Below the pieces are notes generated by a model that was not told where the DNA came from, searched no databases, and saw only the letters and a list, made by a program, of their open reading frames with translations. This document shows, piece after piece, positions 22,670 to 32,834 of a DNA stretch of 56,985 nucleotides. Each line of letters starts with the position of its first letter. Position 1 is the first letter of the stretch. Source of the stretch: Fidelibacterota bacterium (GTDB taxonomy: Bacteria; Fidelibacterota; UBA8477; JABMPR01); assembly GCA_021736185.1 (NCBI GenBank), contig JAIPGJ010000004.1, positions 1 through 56,985 of the forward strand. Reading direction: 5' to 3'. The translations under genes were made by a program, and so were the position numbers.

Positions 22670-24043
22670 CTATTTCGCATGGCGTTGGAGAATTCGCCAC
22701 GCAGCTGGATATTTGTTGCGAATTTGACCTGTAGCCAGAACATGCATCCAACCCAATCCGTATCCTTGATGAACCATCAGGTTGTAGCCGATTGGATAGT
22801 CATGGCCGTGGCTGGCATTCATATGGGCCAGGTAGTCCAGAGCGGCTTCTGAGTCGAGCTCGATGGTCTGAATATGCCGCGAGATAGATTGACTCAAGGC
22901 CAATTCCGGGGAGGGCTTCAGATCACCATGATATACTTTTCCCATGTATAAACCGGAACTGGTAATCCGTAGAGCCTTGCTGATGGTTAAATAGTCTTCA
23001 TAGATAGATCTGGGAATAGCGAAGCGGTGCTCTGCTCGATTGATAAATGTATATCTGTCCGGTAAATGCAACCATTTATGGTCTTCCTCAGTCGCCGGTT
23101 CAGAATATTTGCTATGTGATGATCTATGACTTTTGGAACTTAGGTTTGGAGGCTCATTTTTTTTAAATGCTGCAATAAAAAATCCTTCACCCTGGGTTCG
23201 GTGCGGGTAAAAGCGATATCCTGTGCTTTTGGGACCTGTTCGAACCACCCCCCAGAATGAAGGAATCTCCAGAGCCAGAGGAATCAATCCAGATTCTTGC
23301 TCCAACCATTGCATATTTTCTTCATTTTCCTCCTGAGAAAAGGTACAGGTGCTGTAAATCAAGATCCCATTATTGGCAAGGGATGGGTAAATTTCTGCCA
23401 AAATGCGTTTTTGACGGCTGGAACAATGAGCCACATTTTGCGCTGACCATTCTTGGATGGCCCCATAATCCTTTCTCATCAAACCCTCTCCCGAACAAGG
23501 GGCATCAACCAGGATAAGGTCAAAGAAGTTGGGAAGTGTTTTAAAATATTTGGGATCACTTTGCGTGACAATATGATTGTCCCCACCCCAGCGTGTTAAG
23601 TTTTGACGTAAAACTTTATTCCTGGAAGGGAGAATCTCATTGGCAACGAGAAGTGAGTCTTTGGTGAGAAGCGATTGTAAATGGGTTGCCTTGCCCCCTG
23701 GAGCAGCACTGAGATCCAACACACGCAGGTCGTTATCGAGAGCCGCTACACTCCTCACGACGTGGGCCAGGAACATGGAAGAAGCTTCCTGAACATAATA
23801 TGTGCCGGCATGAAACAGTGGATCGTCGGTGAATCTCGGTCGTGATTCCAGATATTTACCATGATCAGCCCAGGGTATATCAGTGGCATCGGCGTAGCGG
23901 TCCGTTGGTTTGCCGGGATTTAGGCGTATAGAAATGGGGGGAGGGGCATCCAGCGCTGTCTGGAATTGATCAAACTCATCGCCAAGTTGACCCCTGAGAC
24001 GAATTTCCAGAGCAATGGGTAGTTTGATATGTGGACCGATCAT
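22670..24043 (-). CDS. rsmF: RsmF-like rRNA (cytosine-C5)-methyltransferase, NOL1/NOP2/Sun family
   Basis: SAM-dependent m5C methylation of RNA, most likely 16S rRNA. The 457 residues include the SAM site DLSAAPGGKATHLQSLL, motif IV DAPCSGEGLMRKD with the first Cys, and motif VI YSTCTFSQEENEENM with the catalytic Cys. The C-terminal 150 residues (after the HSKYSEPATEEDHKW linker) form the extra PUA-like module of YebU/RsmF-type enzymes, with SSGLYMGKVYHGDLKPS. ATG at 24043. The target cytosine (C1407 in E. coli) is inferred from family. Confidence 0.86.
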   Translation of the reverse strand: MIGPHIKLPIALEIRLRGQLGDEFDQFQTALDAPPPISIRLNPGKPTDRYADATDIPWADHGKYLESRPRFTDDPLFHAGTYYVQEASSMFLAHVVRSVAALDNDLRVLDLSAAPGGKATHLQSLLTKDSLLVANEILPSRNKVLRQNLTRWGGDNHIVTQSDPKYFKTLPNFFDLILVDAPCSGEGLMRKDYGAIQEWSAQNVAHCSSRQKRILAEIYPSLANNGILIYSTCTFSQEENEENMQWLEQESGLIPLALEIPSFWGVVRTGPKSTGYRFYPHRTQGEGFFIAAFKKNEPPNLSSKSHRSSHSKYSEPATEEDHKWLHLPDRYTFINRAEHRFAIPRSIYEDYLTISKALRITSSGLYMGKVYHGDLKPSPELALSQSISRHIQTIELDSEAALDYLAHMNASHGHDYPIGYNLMVHQGYGLGWMHVLATGQIRNKYPAAWRILQRHAK

Positions 24044-24272
24044 TGTGGAAACTAAGAGGGGAAGCGCAAAAAGAAATCAATAAGAGCGGAGGGAAATCTC
24101 CTTTTGTAGCTTCGCTTTAGCAATAAAAACTTTGCGCAATTGATAATTACAGGCACTATATTTGCATTAGTATTATCTTGGAGTAATAATTGCCAAAAAG
24201 CACCAATATTCTAAAGAATCTATCATCGAAGACATTCTTTCTGAATAGTAAATAATTTGAAGGAGTTTGAGT

Positions 24273-25571
24273 ATGTCATTATTGAAAAAAAAGTTAGAAC
24301 AAATCATCCCTCCATTTCGTGACGAGGTTGCAGAAATACGCAAGAATCATGGCGACAAAAAGTTATGTGATGTGACAGTTGCCCAGGCATACGGCGGTAT
24401 GCGAGGTGTAAAAGTTATGATCACTGAAACTTCTGCTCTGGATCCTGAGGAAGGGATTCGCTTTCGTGGGTATACGATTCCTGAGCTTCAGGAAAAATTA
24501 CCCCATGCTGCAGAAGGTGAGGAGCCCTTGCCGGAAGGTTTGTTTTACCTCCTGATGACCGGTGAACTACCCACAGAAGAAAATATTGCTGAAATCACCA
24601 AAGAATGGCAGGAAAGGGGAACTCTCCCTGCCCATGTCTATAAAGCCATCGATGCACTTCCCAAAACTACCCATCCTATGACTCAGTTCTCTGTTGGAAT
24701 TGTTGCTCAGCAGACTGAATCGATTTTTGCTGCGGAATACCGGGAAGGGATCAATAAACTTGATTATTGGAAACCAGTCTATGAAGACACCATGAATCTG
24801 CTTGCTCGTCTTCCAGCTCTGGCAGCATACATTTATCGTCGTTCATACAAGGATGGAAAAATTATTCCTGCTGATCCAACACTTGACTGGGGTGGTAACT
24901 TCGCTCACATGATGGGTTTTGACACGAAGATGTTCAGAGAACTCATGAGAATATACCTGACCATTCATGCCGATCATGAGGGTGGGAATGTATCCGCACA
25001 CACGACACATCTTGTCGGATCAACCTTGTCTGATGTCTATTATGCCTTATCAGCTGGCATGAATGGACTGGCTGGTCCCCTTCACGGTCTGGCAAATCAG
25101 GAAGTCTTACGCTGGATTATGGATGTAAAAGAGCAGCTCGGGGGTGGTGTGCCCACGATGGAAGATTTGAAGAAATTCGTTTGGGATACACTGGCTTCGG
25201 GCAATGTGGTTCCTGGGTATGGACATGCAGTGCTGCGTAAAACGGACCCTCGCTATTCAGCACAGCGGGAATTTGCCCTCAAGCATATGCCGGATGACGA
25301 ACTCTTCCAGGTCGTAAGTATGCTTTATGAAGTGGTTCCACCTATTTTACTGGAACAGGGAAAAGCCAAGAATCCATGGCCAAACGTGGATGCACATTCA
25401 GGTGTACTATTGGTTCACAATGGGATGCATGAGTACGATTTTTATACTGTACTTTTTGGTGTCTCGCGTGCCATGGGCGTGTTGGCATCTACCGTCTGGG
25501 ACCGGGCTATTGGCTTGCCTCTGGAGCGACCAAAATCCCTCACAACCCAATACATTAAATCCATTTTGTAA
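24273..25571 (+). CDS. gltA: Citrate synthase (mitochondrial/eukaryote-like type)
   Basis: Condenses acetyl-CoA and oxaloacetate to citrate. ATG at 24273 follows AAGGAG by 8 bases. The 432-residue protein resembles the mitochondrial-type enzyme rather than E. coli GltA: GIRFRGYTIPELQEKLP, EGLFYLLMTGELPT, HPMTQFSVGIVA, NVSAHTTHLVGSTLSDVYYA, LAGPLHGLANQEVLRWI (His), VPGYGHAVLRKTDPRY (His and Arg), VDAHSGVLL (Asp) and ERPKSLTTQYI at the C-terminus. It is monocistronic, with its own terminator. It consumes acetyl-CoA from amino-acid oxidation. Confidence 0.94.
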   Translation: MSLLKKKLEQIIPPFRDEVAEIRKNHGDKKLCDVTVAQAYGGMRGVKVMITETSALDPEEGIRFRGYTIPELQEKLPHAAEGEEPLPEGLFYLLMTGELPTEENIAEITKEWQERGTLPAHVYKAIDALPKTTHPMTQFSVGIVAQQTESIFAAEYREGINKLDYWKPVYEDTMNLLARLPALAAYIYRRSYKDGKIIPADPTLDWGGNFAHMMGFDTKMFRELMRIYLTIHADHEGGNVSAHTTHLVGSTLSDVYYALSAGMNGLAGPLHGLANQEVLRWIMDVKEQLGGGVPTMEDLKKFVWDTLASGNVVPGYGHAVLRKTDPRYSAQREFALKHMPDDELFQVVSMLYEVVPPILLEQGKAKNPWPNVDAHSGVLLVHNGMHEYDFYTVLFGVSRAMGVLASTVWDRAIGLPLERPKSLTTQYIKSIL

Positions 25572-25592
25572 AAGCGGGGATCAGACCAATAC

Positions 25593-25627
25593 AAAGCCCT
25601 GGGTAATGCCGGGGCTTTTATTTTTTT
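25593..25627 (+). terminator. Intrinsic terminator of citrate synthase
   Basis: AAAGCCC-T-GG, loop GTAAT and CC-G-GGGCTTT form a stem with one mismatch, followed by a T-rich run (TTTTATTTTTTT). It starts 21 bases after the stop. Confidence 0.88.
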
Positions 25628-25762
25628 AGGCTGATTTCTTCCTCGAGCAAATAATCATATTTTATTAGGTTGACTACTGGGGATAAATAAATTTCACGAC
25701 CACCAGTTAGATATTTTGTTTAATCGGTTTTCGTCTGGAGTTTTTTTGGGGAAATATTTTTC

Positions 25763-26200
25763 ATGCAATTAAAAGATACTCGTGTGCTCATCGTTGAAGA
25801 TGAGATTGTAGTTGCCAGTGAAATTAAACTACGCCTTGAGGCTATGGGATATGGCGTAATGGGGATTGTTAATAATGGTAGAGATGCTATTACTCGGGCC
25901 AATGAGCATTATCCTGACGTGATCCTTATGGACATCACTCTAAAAGGCAAGATGAACGGCCTGGAAGCAGCTCGGGAAATCAGTAGAGAGACCGATATTC
26001 CCGTAATATTTATTACTGCCCACACTGATAAGCCAACACTTGACTCTGCCCGCGAAGCGAGCTCGCATGGTATTTTCACGAAGCCATTTAGTGATGATGA
26101 ATTAATGGCAGCCATTCAACAAGCCACTATTTCCAAGCTGATGACGAATTATCTTAAGGACAAAGATGAAGCAGATGGCGATTTGGAGGACCCGGAGTAA
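25763..26200 (+). CDS. Receiver-only response regulator (CheY-like)
   Basis: A single REC domain of 145 residues with an acidic tail and no output domain. Phosphorylation features are complete: VLIVEDE (acidic pocket), VILMDITLKGKMNG (phospho-acceptor Asp), VIFITAH (switch Thr) and FTKPFS (Lys). The extra residues in the MDITLKGKMNGLEAA loop are typical of receivers paired with PAS or HWE histidine kinases. No kinase lies nearby. It converges on the giant ligase-GNAT gene with only 8 bases between their stops. Confidence 0.9.
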   Translation: MQLKDTRVLIVEDEIVVASEIKLRLEAMGYGVMGIVNNGRDAITRANEHYPDVILMDITLKGKMNGLEAAREISRETDIPVIFITAHTDKPTLDSAREASSHGIFTKPFSDDELMAAIQQATISKLMTNYLKDKDEADGDLEDPE

Positions 26201-26208
26201 GTCCTCAG

Positions 26209-29200
26209 TTATAAATATTTAACCAGCCCCCCCTGATCTTTTTCAATAATAAAACCAAATTTATAAAAATACCCCGGATGTAAAAATCCAGTTGTGATCA
26301 TCTTCTTCTGGGAATTTCTCATCCGATTGACAAATTCGTTTAACAGGCCCCTGCTGACCCCGCTGCCTCGATGATTCTCTGAGACGACGACTTTATCCAT
26401 ATAGACCACATCATCCCCCTGGTCGAGGTAAAAGAGTCCACCTATAACGCTACCCTTCTTATTTATTGCTACCAGGAATTTATGCTCGTGGGTAAAATTA
26501 ACATCCATTCGAGCTTTTATAAAATGCTGCTGAAGCTGAATTATTTCCTTGGGGTGCATCGCTCTGCGAATACGAAAGGTGGTGCCCTTGCTATCATGCC
26601 TGGAAATCATAATTTCAATTTCATCCAAAGCAGTGGATCGGGTGGCGATAAGTTCAATATCTTCACTGGGTGGCAGCTCTGGGAATGCCAGCCGCTTAAG
26701 AAAAAATGAGCTATATTCCTCCATTTCATTTGATCCAATATATTGACTGATTTCACTTTGGAGTGTGCCCCCATCGATGGCGTGTTGCCGCTGATTTCTT
26801 CCCAGATGGGTCAAATATGCTTTTAATTGTGCATCAGCTTCAGAAAATACTGTATTCATAAATAGTTGAACACGGGCATCAGGGTATTCGGGCTCACTGT
26901 CCTGGATATTGTAATCTCGGTATAAATCCTTCAAAAAGTGAGCTTTTGCATTGAGAGTAGCCCCCTGGTTGATGGAGAGCCAACGATGATAACGGCGCGT
27001 TGCGAAATAAACAGATTTTGGCTGAAAACCTTTCTGCTCAACCCAATCCAAAAACTGGAGCAGATCTTTACGCCGTGGTGTGCTGGTATGCTCATTTTCC
27101 AGAATCTCATTGAAAAAATCTGGACAATGCTTTTGCCCCAAAGCCTCCCTCATGGCGTGATAAAGTATTTCTGTCCCCACCTTGAGATTGAATTTGGGGA
27201 ACTCCTGCTCGGTGGCTCTAATAAATAATCTTTCCAGATTCTCAATAAACTCAAGGCCGGATGTTACTTCTGTGATACCTGCAATTGAAACCAGGCGACC
27301 GCCCACGTGATAATCGTGTATGGGGACGATTATTTTTCCTGGACTGGGAATAGAAATCATTTTCTTAAAACGGGTCCGCTTCCAGAAACTTGTGTAGGTC
27401 AATACTGCAGTCCAGACAAAATGGGGCCATATATGTTCGGGGGAGGGCATTTCATCTGAGGAACCGGCCCAGATAGCCTGTTTCAAATATTCACGAACTG
27501 TTAGCCCCGAAATAAATTCTTCTGACCACAGGTCTTGTTCTGGTTTATAGCATCCCAGGGTCTCGACCAACTGGTTAAATTGATTGTCACGGGAACAGGC
27601 CATGAGCCAGAATAATTCAGTGTTGACCTGTTCTGAAGTCAATTCATCATTCAAATTAAGAGCGAATTTATAGCTCCCATCACTACTCTGAACTGTTACC
27701 CGGTAAACAGTTTTCCCATGCGCACTGGCCAATAGATTGATCCAAATACCTTGAGGTGGAATTTTCCTCAAACTGAGTTGCTTCCCTTCAAAAAGCAGGT
27801 ACATCGACTCATTCAGTAAAGATGTATTGATAAAAGCTGAAGTAATTCGTTTACGATGTGGTGAGGTGACAGGTTTGTCGAAAAGCAAAACATCCTCCCA
27901 GTCCAGAGTTTGCTCGTGCTGAATGTTTCCAGTATCAGGATCCATGGCTTGCATTGATTGAGAAAAGTTTTCATTCAAGGCTGCATAGGTGCCAAGGATT
28001 TTTTGGGTAATATTACTTTTTGCAGGGAGATTGACAATTGAGCTGATCATGGCAGCTCTGATAGTGGCATAGTATCTGGGGAATTGCTTGGACCATGAAA
28101 AAAGAATCCCCAGAACATTTTCAAAAAGAATGGAAGACTTCTCCGCCTGAGACTCTTGACTGGATAACCATTTCAGGTAGTTGGAGGCGAGTCCAACTTT
28201 TTGAATATTGATGTTTGACCAGGAGGAAATATCGGAATTGATATTAAACAGCACTTTTCTTCCCAGAGCGTAGGTGACAATTCTTTCCAGATCATTAGCA
28301 GGAAAGAGTGCCACCACCTGTTCTACAGCAAATTGAGATTGAAGCAGATCATCAGATCGGATGAGACGTAGAAAAGCATATCGGACAATATTTCTGATGC
28401 TATCGTTGGAATTTGAGTAGATTCGATTCAAAAGACGAAAGGCGGGTTGAGAGGGGCGCAGGGTTTGAGAATAAACCATTAAAATGACTGGATACAAGGT
28501 TTCGAGGGAATATTCCGAATGACTCAATGCTTTTTCTATATCAGATTCCGCCTGCTGTTTGTCCTCCCTGGAAAATTCCAGATCAGTCCAGGTTCCAGGA
28601 AGTAAGTCTGGACTCAGATTGACTGGTTTTATTCTCAAATGAGAATAATCCAGAAATTCTTCTAATTCAAGGTTCCCAAGGCAATAGGCAGGTTGTCTAA
28701 TAAATTCCTCAAATTGAAGGATATTTCCCTGAAACTGGTAGAAAAATGATCCAATCCGAATCTCGTCAATCCCTCGTTCAATTCTCAGAGAATATCGCTT
28801 ATTCCTATGCTTGAGAATTTTATCCTCAATGAGCAGGTCATTTTGAGTCCAACCTCGCTGTAGAAATACCCAATTAGGTATTTGAACCTCCAGGTCTTCC
28901 ATGAAAAACGATTTGTAGGGCCTTTCATACAGGGAATCAACCGTCGTTTTGAAGTGTTCCAGAATGATTGATCGTTTAAAGGTTCCCTTTTCTGTCAACT
29001 CACCTAAATCCTTCTTGAAATCCCGGTCTACCTGACGGAAATCGACAATTCTTTCAAAGGGAGCTAAAAATGAATTCACGGAGTGAATCACATTGGCTAA
29101 ATAGTCTCGTACTTTTTGCTCATCGGCCCAGATGGTCTTCACATCTTTATGCTTCTTATTCAATCTCACCAAGGCTGTATTATAGGGCATATGATCACCC

Positions 29201-30876
29201 ACAATAAAGAGCTGGTGGATGCTGTCAAAATCCCTGAACATATTTTCTATTTTTTGGGGAGCGATGGTCTGACCCTTGGCATTTTTATAGATTTCTTTTT
29301 TGCGATCAATGATTTCAATTTGGCCATCTTCAAGAGATTGAAAAATATCACCTGTCGTAAACCATCCATCAGGGCGTTCATCAGGATCGGTTGGATTCCA
29401 GTAACTACCTGATACATAGGCACCACGAATCCACAACTCGCCATCCTCAGCCAGTTTTATTTCCATGCCTGGCAGAGGAATACCAACTGAGTTTTCGATA
29501 TAGCCATCAGTCGGTGTCATGGTGATTCCACCGGTAGCTTCAGTCATACCATATCCGCTATGCAGATGTAAATCATAGGCCTGAAAAAACCGAAATATTT
29601 CAGGTGGTAAATAGCCTGCAGCTGAAAGTCCCCAGCGTAAAGCCCCCCCCGTGACCTCTTTGACCCTGGGAGCTATATTGACAGGGTCCTCATTTTGGAG
29701 ATCAATCTTTGAAGCAATGGTATCATAGATATCCTGCCACCTTTTGGGTATACTGATAAGGACAGTCGACTGATTGTCTTTGAGATCGCTCAGCAGAGAT
29801 TGTATGCCTTTGCCACTGGAAAATGTATACTCAGCTCCCCAGAAGATTGAACCCCACATTTCAAGAAACCTCCCAAAGGTGTGAAACAGAGGCAGAAAGC
29901 AGAGGAAGCGATCTTCACTCCCCAGGTTTAAAGCCAGACTTCTGGCAAATCTTTTAGAAATGATATTCTCATAAGTGAAAACAATACCCTTCGGATATCC
30001 GGTAGTACCAGAAGTATACATAATACTGGCGATATGTGAGAGAGTGACTGACAGCCGGATTCCTTCCAGCCAATTCAAGGTTTCTCCTGAACCACCTTCA
30101 TCCACTAGAGTCTTATAGGATTTAACCAGGGGATTGTTTGTAGTGAAGCGATCGTATGTAATAATATGCTTGATAAATGGTAACTTGGGTAGCATGCTTT
30201 CGAGGCTGCGTAAATGTTGGGAGTCGGAAATGAATACCCCTTCTATTTCAGCATGGGCAAGAATGTACTCTATCTGAGCTGGGGGTGCAGCAGGTTGGAT
30301 TGGAACATTGACAAATCCATAGCTCAGGCAGGCTATATCAGTGATAGCTACCTCCAAACGATTTTCAGATATGATGGCAATTCTAGGGCTGGTGCTGCCC
30401 ATCAATTCAATGAGGGCGGCAGCGAGATGATCCACTGAATTTTTCACAGCTGACCATGATTGTTGTTGCCACTCGCGGCCCTGTTTAAAATTAAAGAGGG
30501 TTTTATTCCCCAGTGTTGTAGCCCGGCGTTGGAAGAGATGACCTGGCGTATAATTCAGTTTGCGCATCATCTCCAGCTCTCGATTGAACCATTCATTTTG
30601 AATGTTCGATGACTTTATCAGTGAGGTAAAAGAAGGGTTCCATCCCTGTTCTAAAAGGAAAGTCAGACTATCCCGACTCCCTGTTGCCAGGATGTGGTCG
30701 GCATATTTGAGAAATTCATCTGACCAAGCGTTCAAATCCTCAGGTGGTTGAGCTTCCAAAGCGGTGAAATATTGCACAAGAGCAGTTTCTTGCTCAACTA
30801 AATCTGAATCCACATTATCCAAGAGATCGTGAGGGGAATATTTCACCGCTTTTCCTTTTTCTTTAGCCTGTAACAT
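26209..30876 (-). CDS. Giant fusion: acyl-CoA/acyl-AMP synthetase, unknown middle, GNAT acyltransferase
   Basis: About 1,555 residues. Positions count from the alternative TTG start at 30900. A helical N-terminus (1-110) precedes a complete ANL adenylation domain (about 120-665): IMYTSGTTGYPKG (A3), HSGYGMTEATGG (A5), DGWFTTGDIF (A7), DRKKEIYKNAKG (A8) and the A10-like ELTEKGTFKR lysine typical of fatty-acyl-CoA synthetases. Residues about 670-1415 match nothing I know; parts (RNIVRYAFLRLIRSDDLLQ) look like helical repeats. The C-terminus (about 1416-1563) is a GNAT domain with VVVSENHRGSGVSRGLLNEF as acetyl-CoA site and HPGYFYKFGF. ATG at 30876 is chosen over TTG at 30900; neither has a clear ribosome site. 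No carrier domain is evident. Function unknown; acyl activation plus N-acyl transfer is inferred. Confidence 0.85.
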   Translation of the reverse strand: MLQAKEKGKAVKYSPHDLLDNVDSDLVEQETALVQYFTALEAQPPEDLNAWSDEFLKYADHILATGSRDSLTFLLEQGWNPSFTSLIKSSNIQNEWFNRELEMMRKLNYTPGHLFQRRATTLGNKTLFNFKQGREWQQQSWSAVKNSVDHLAAALIELMGSTSPRIAIISENRLEVAITDIACLSYGFVNVPIQPAAPPAQIEYILAHAEIEGVFISDSQHLRSLESMLPKLPFIKHIITYDRFTTNNPLVKSYKTLVDEGGSGETLNWLEGIRLSVTLSHIASIMYTSGTTGYPKGIVFTYENIISKRFARSLALNLGSEDRFLCFLPLFHTFGRFLEMWGSIFWGAEYTFSSGKGIQSLLSDLKDNQSTVLISIPKRWQDIYDTIASKIDLQNEDPVNIAPRVKEVTGGALRWGLSAAGYLPPEIFRFFQAYDLHLHSGYGMTEATGGITMTPTDGYIENSVGIPLPGMEIKLAEDGELWIRGAYVSGSYWNPTDPDERPDGWFTTGDIFQSLEDGQIEIIDRKKEIYKNAKGQTIAPQKIENMFRDFDSIHQLFIVGDHMPYNTALVRLNKKHKDVKTIWADEQKVRDYLANVIHSVNSFLAPFERIVDFRQVDRDFKKDLGELTEKGTFKRSIILEHFKTTVDSLYERPYKSFFMEDLEVQIPNWVFLQRGWTQNDLLIEDKILKHRNKRYSLRIERGIDEIRIGSFFYQFQGNILQFEEFIRQPAYCLGNLELEEFLDYSHLRIKPVNLSPDLLPGTWTDLEFSREDKQQAESDIEKALSHSEYSLETLYPVILMVYSQTLRPSQPAFRLLNRIYSNSNDSIRNIVRYAFLRLIRSDDLLQSQFAVEQVVALFPANDLERIVTYALGRKVLFNINSDISSWSNINIQKVGLASNYLKWLSSQESQAEKSSILFENVLGILFSWSKQFPRYYATIRAAMISSIVNLPAKSNITQKILGTYAALNENFSQSMQAMDPDTGNIQHEQTLDWEDVLLFDKPVTSPHRKRITSAFINTSLLNESMYLLFEGKQLSLRKIPPQGIWINLLASAHGKTVYRVTVQSSDGSYKFALNLNDELTSEQVNTELFWLMACSRDNQFNQLVETLGCYKPEQDLWSEEFISGLTVREYLKQAIWAGSSDEMPSPEHIWPHFVWTAVLTYTSFWKRTRFKKMISIPSPGKIIVPIHDYHVGGRLVSIAGITEVTSGLEFIENLERLFIRATEQEFPKFNLKVGTEILYHAMREALGQKHCPDFFNEILENEHTSTPRRKDLLQFLDWVEQKGFQPKSVYFATRRYHRWLSINQGATLNAKAHFLKDLYRDYNIQDSEPEYPDARVQLFMNTVFSEADAQLKAYLTHLGRNQRQHAIDGGTLQSEISQYIGSNEMEEYSSFFLKRLAFPELPPSEDIELIATRSTALDEIEIMISRHDSKGTTFRIRRAMHPKEIIQLQQHFIKARMDVNFTHEHKFLVAINKKGSVIGGLFYLDQGDDVVYMDKVVVSENHRGSGVSRGLLNEFVNRMRNSQKKMITTGFLHPGYFYKFGFIIEKDQGGLVKYL

Positions 30877-31053
30877 AGGAAGGATAATCTTGACATCCAA
30901 ATTAATTGCTAAGTGCCACCTGCTGAATAGAGCAACGGTTTAATCGTGTTGATATTTACTTATGATTACAGCGCGTTATTTTAATAAATGTGATGAAATT
31001 CGTCCGAAAGAGATTATAATCCTTTACCCATCAATTTTCATGAATTGACGCGT

Positions 31054-32545
<1,492 letters not shown>

Positions 32546-32570
32546 GCATCCCTCTCCAAAATAGGTTCAA

Positions 32571-32600
32571 AAAAAACGCGGTGCTTCCCCGCGCTTTTTT
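32571..32600 (+). terminator. Terminator copy 1 after gdhA
   Basis: CGCGG and CCGCG form a 5-bp GC stem around TGCTTCC, preceded by an A-run and followed after one C by six T residues. It lies 31 bases after the gdhA stop. The flanking A- and T-runs allow function in both directions. Confidence 0.85.
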
Positions 32601-32663
32601 ATTTCAAGAAATGATAAGATCCCGCTTCTAGGTTAGAAATACGAGGGAAAAGTTAAGTGAAAT

Positions 32664-32694
32664 AAAAAACGCGGTGCTTCCCCGCGCTTTTTTT
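32664..32694 (+). terminator. Terminator copy 2
   Basis: Same hairpin as copy 1 (32670-32686), with seven T residues after it. Confidence 0.8.
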
Positions 32695-32757
32695 ATTTCA
32701 AGAAATGATAAGATCCCGCTTCTAGGTTAGAAATACGAGGGAAAAGTTAAGTGAAAT

Positions 32758-32788
32758 AAAAAACGCGGTGCTTCCCCGCGCTTTTTTT
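32758..32788 (-). terminator. Terminator copy 3, closest to the convergent 605-residue gene
   Basis: Same hairpin (32764-32780). On the minus strand the A-run on its left becomes a T-run, so this copy is best placed, about 55 bases past the stop, to end the minus-strand transcript. Confidence 0.75.
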
Positions 32789-32834
32789 ATTTTAAGAAAT
32801 GATAAGAACCCGGCTATAACTTAGAATAACGAGA

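Larger units (their letters stand above)
32577..32834. repeat. Tandem triplicate of a 93-94-bp terminator-bearing unit
   Basis: Units begin at 32577, 32670 and 32764. The first two are identical except for one extra T in the T-run. The third keeps the hairpin and about 30 following bases, then diverges as it approaches the stop of the convergent gene. The array fills the whole gap between gdhA and the 605-residue gene. The near-identity suggests recent duplication. Confidence 0.9.

Noticed and set aside
32577..32834. Possible CRISPR-like array
   Set aside because: Units are 93-94 bp contiguous near-identical copies with no unique spacers, each containing a terminator hairpin; no cas genes nearby.
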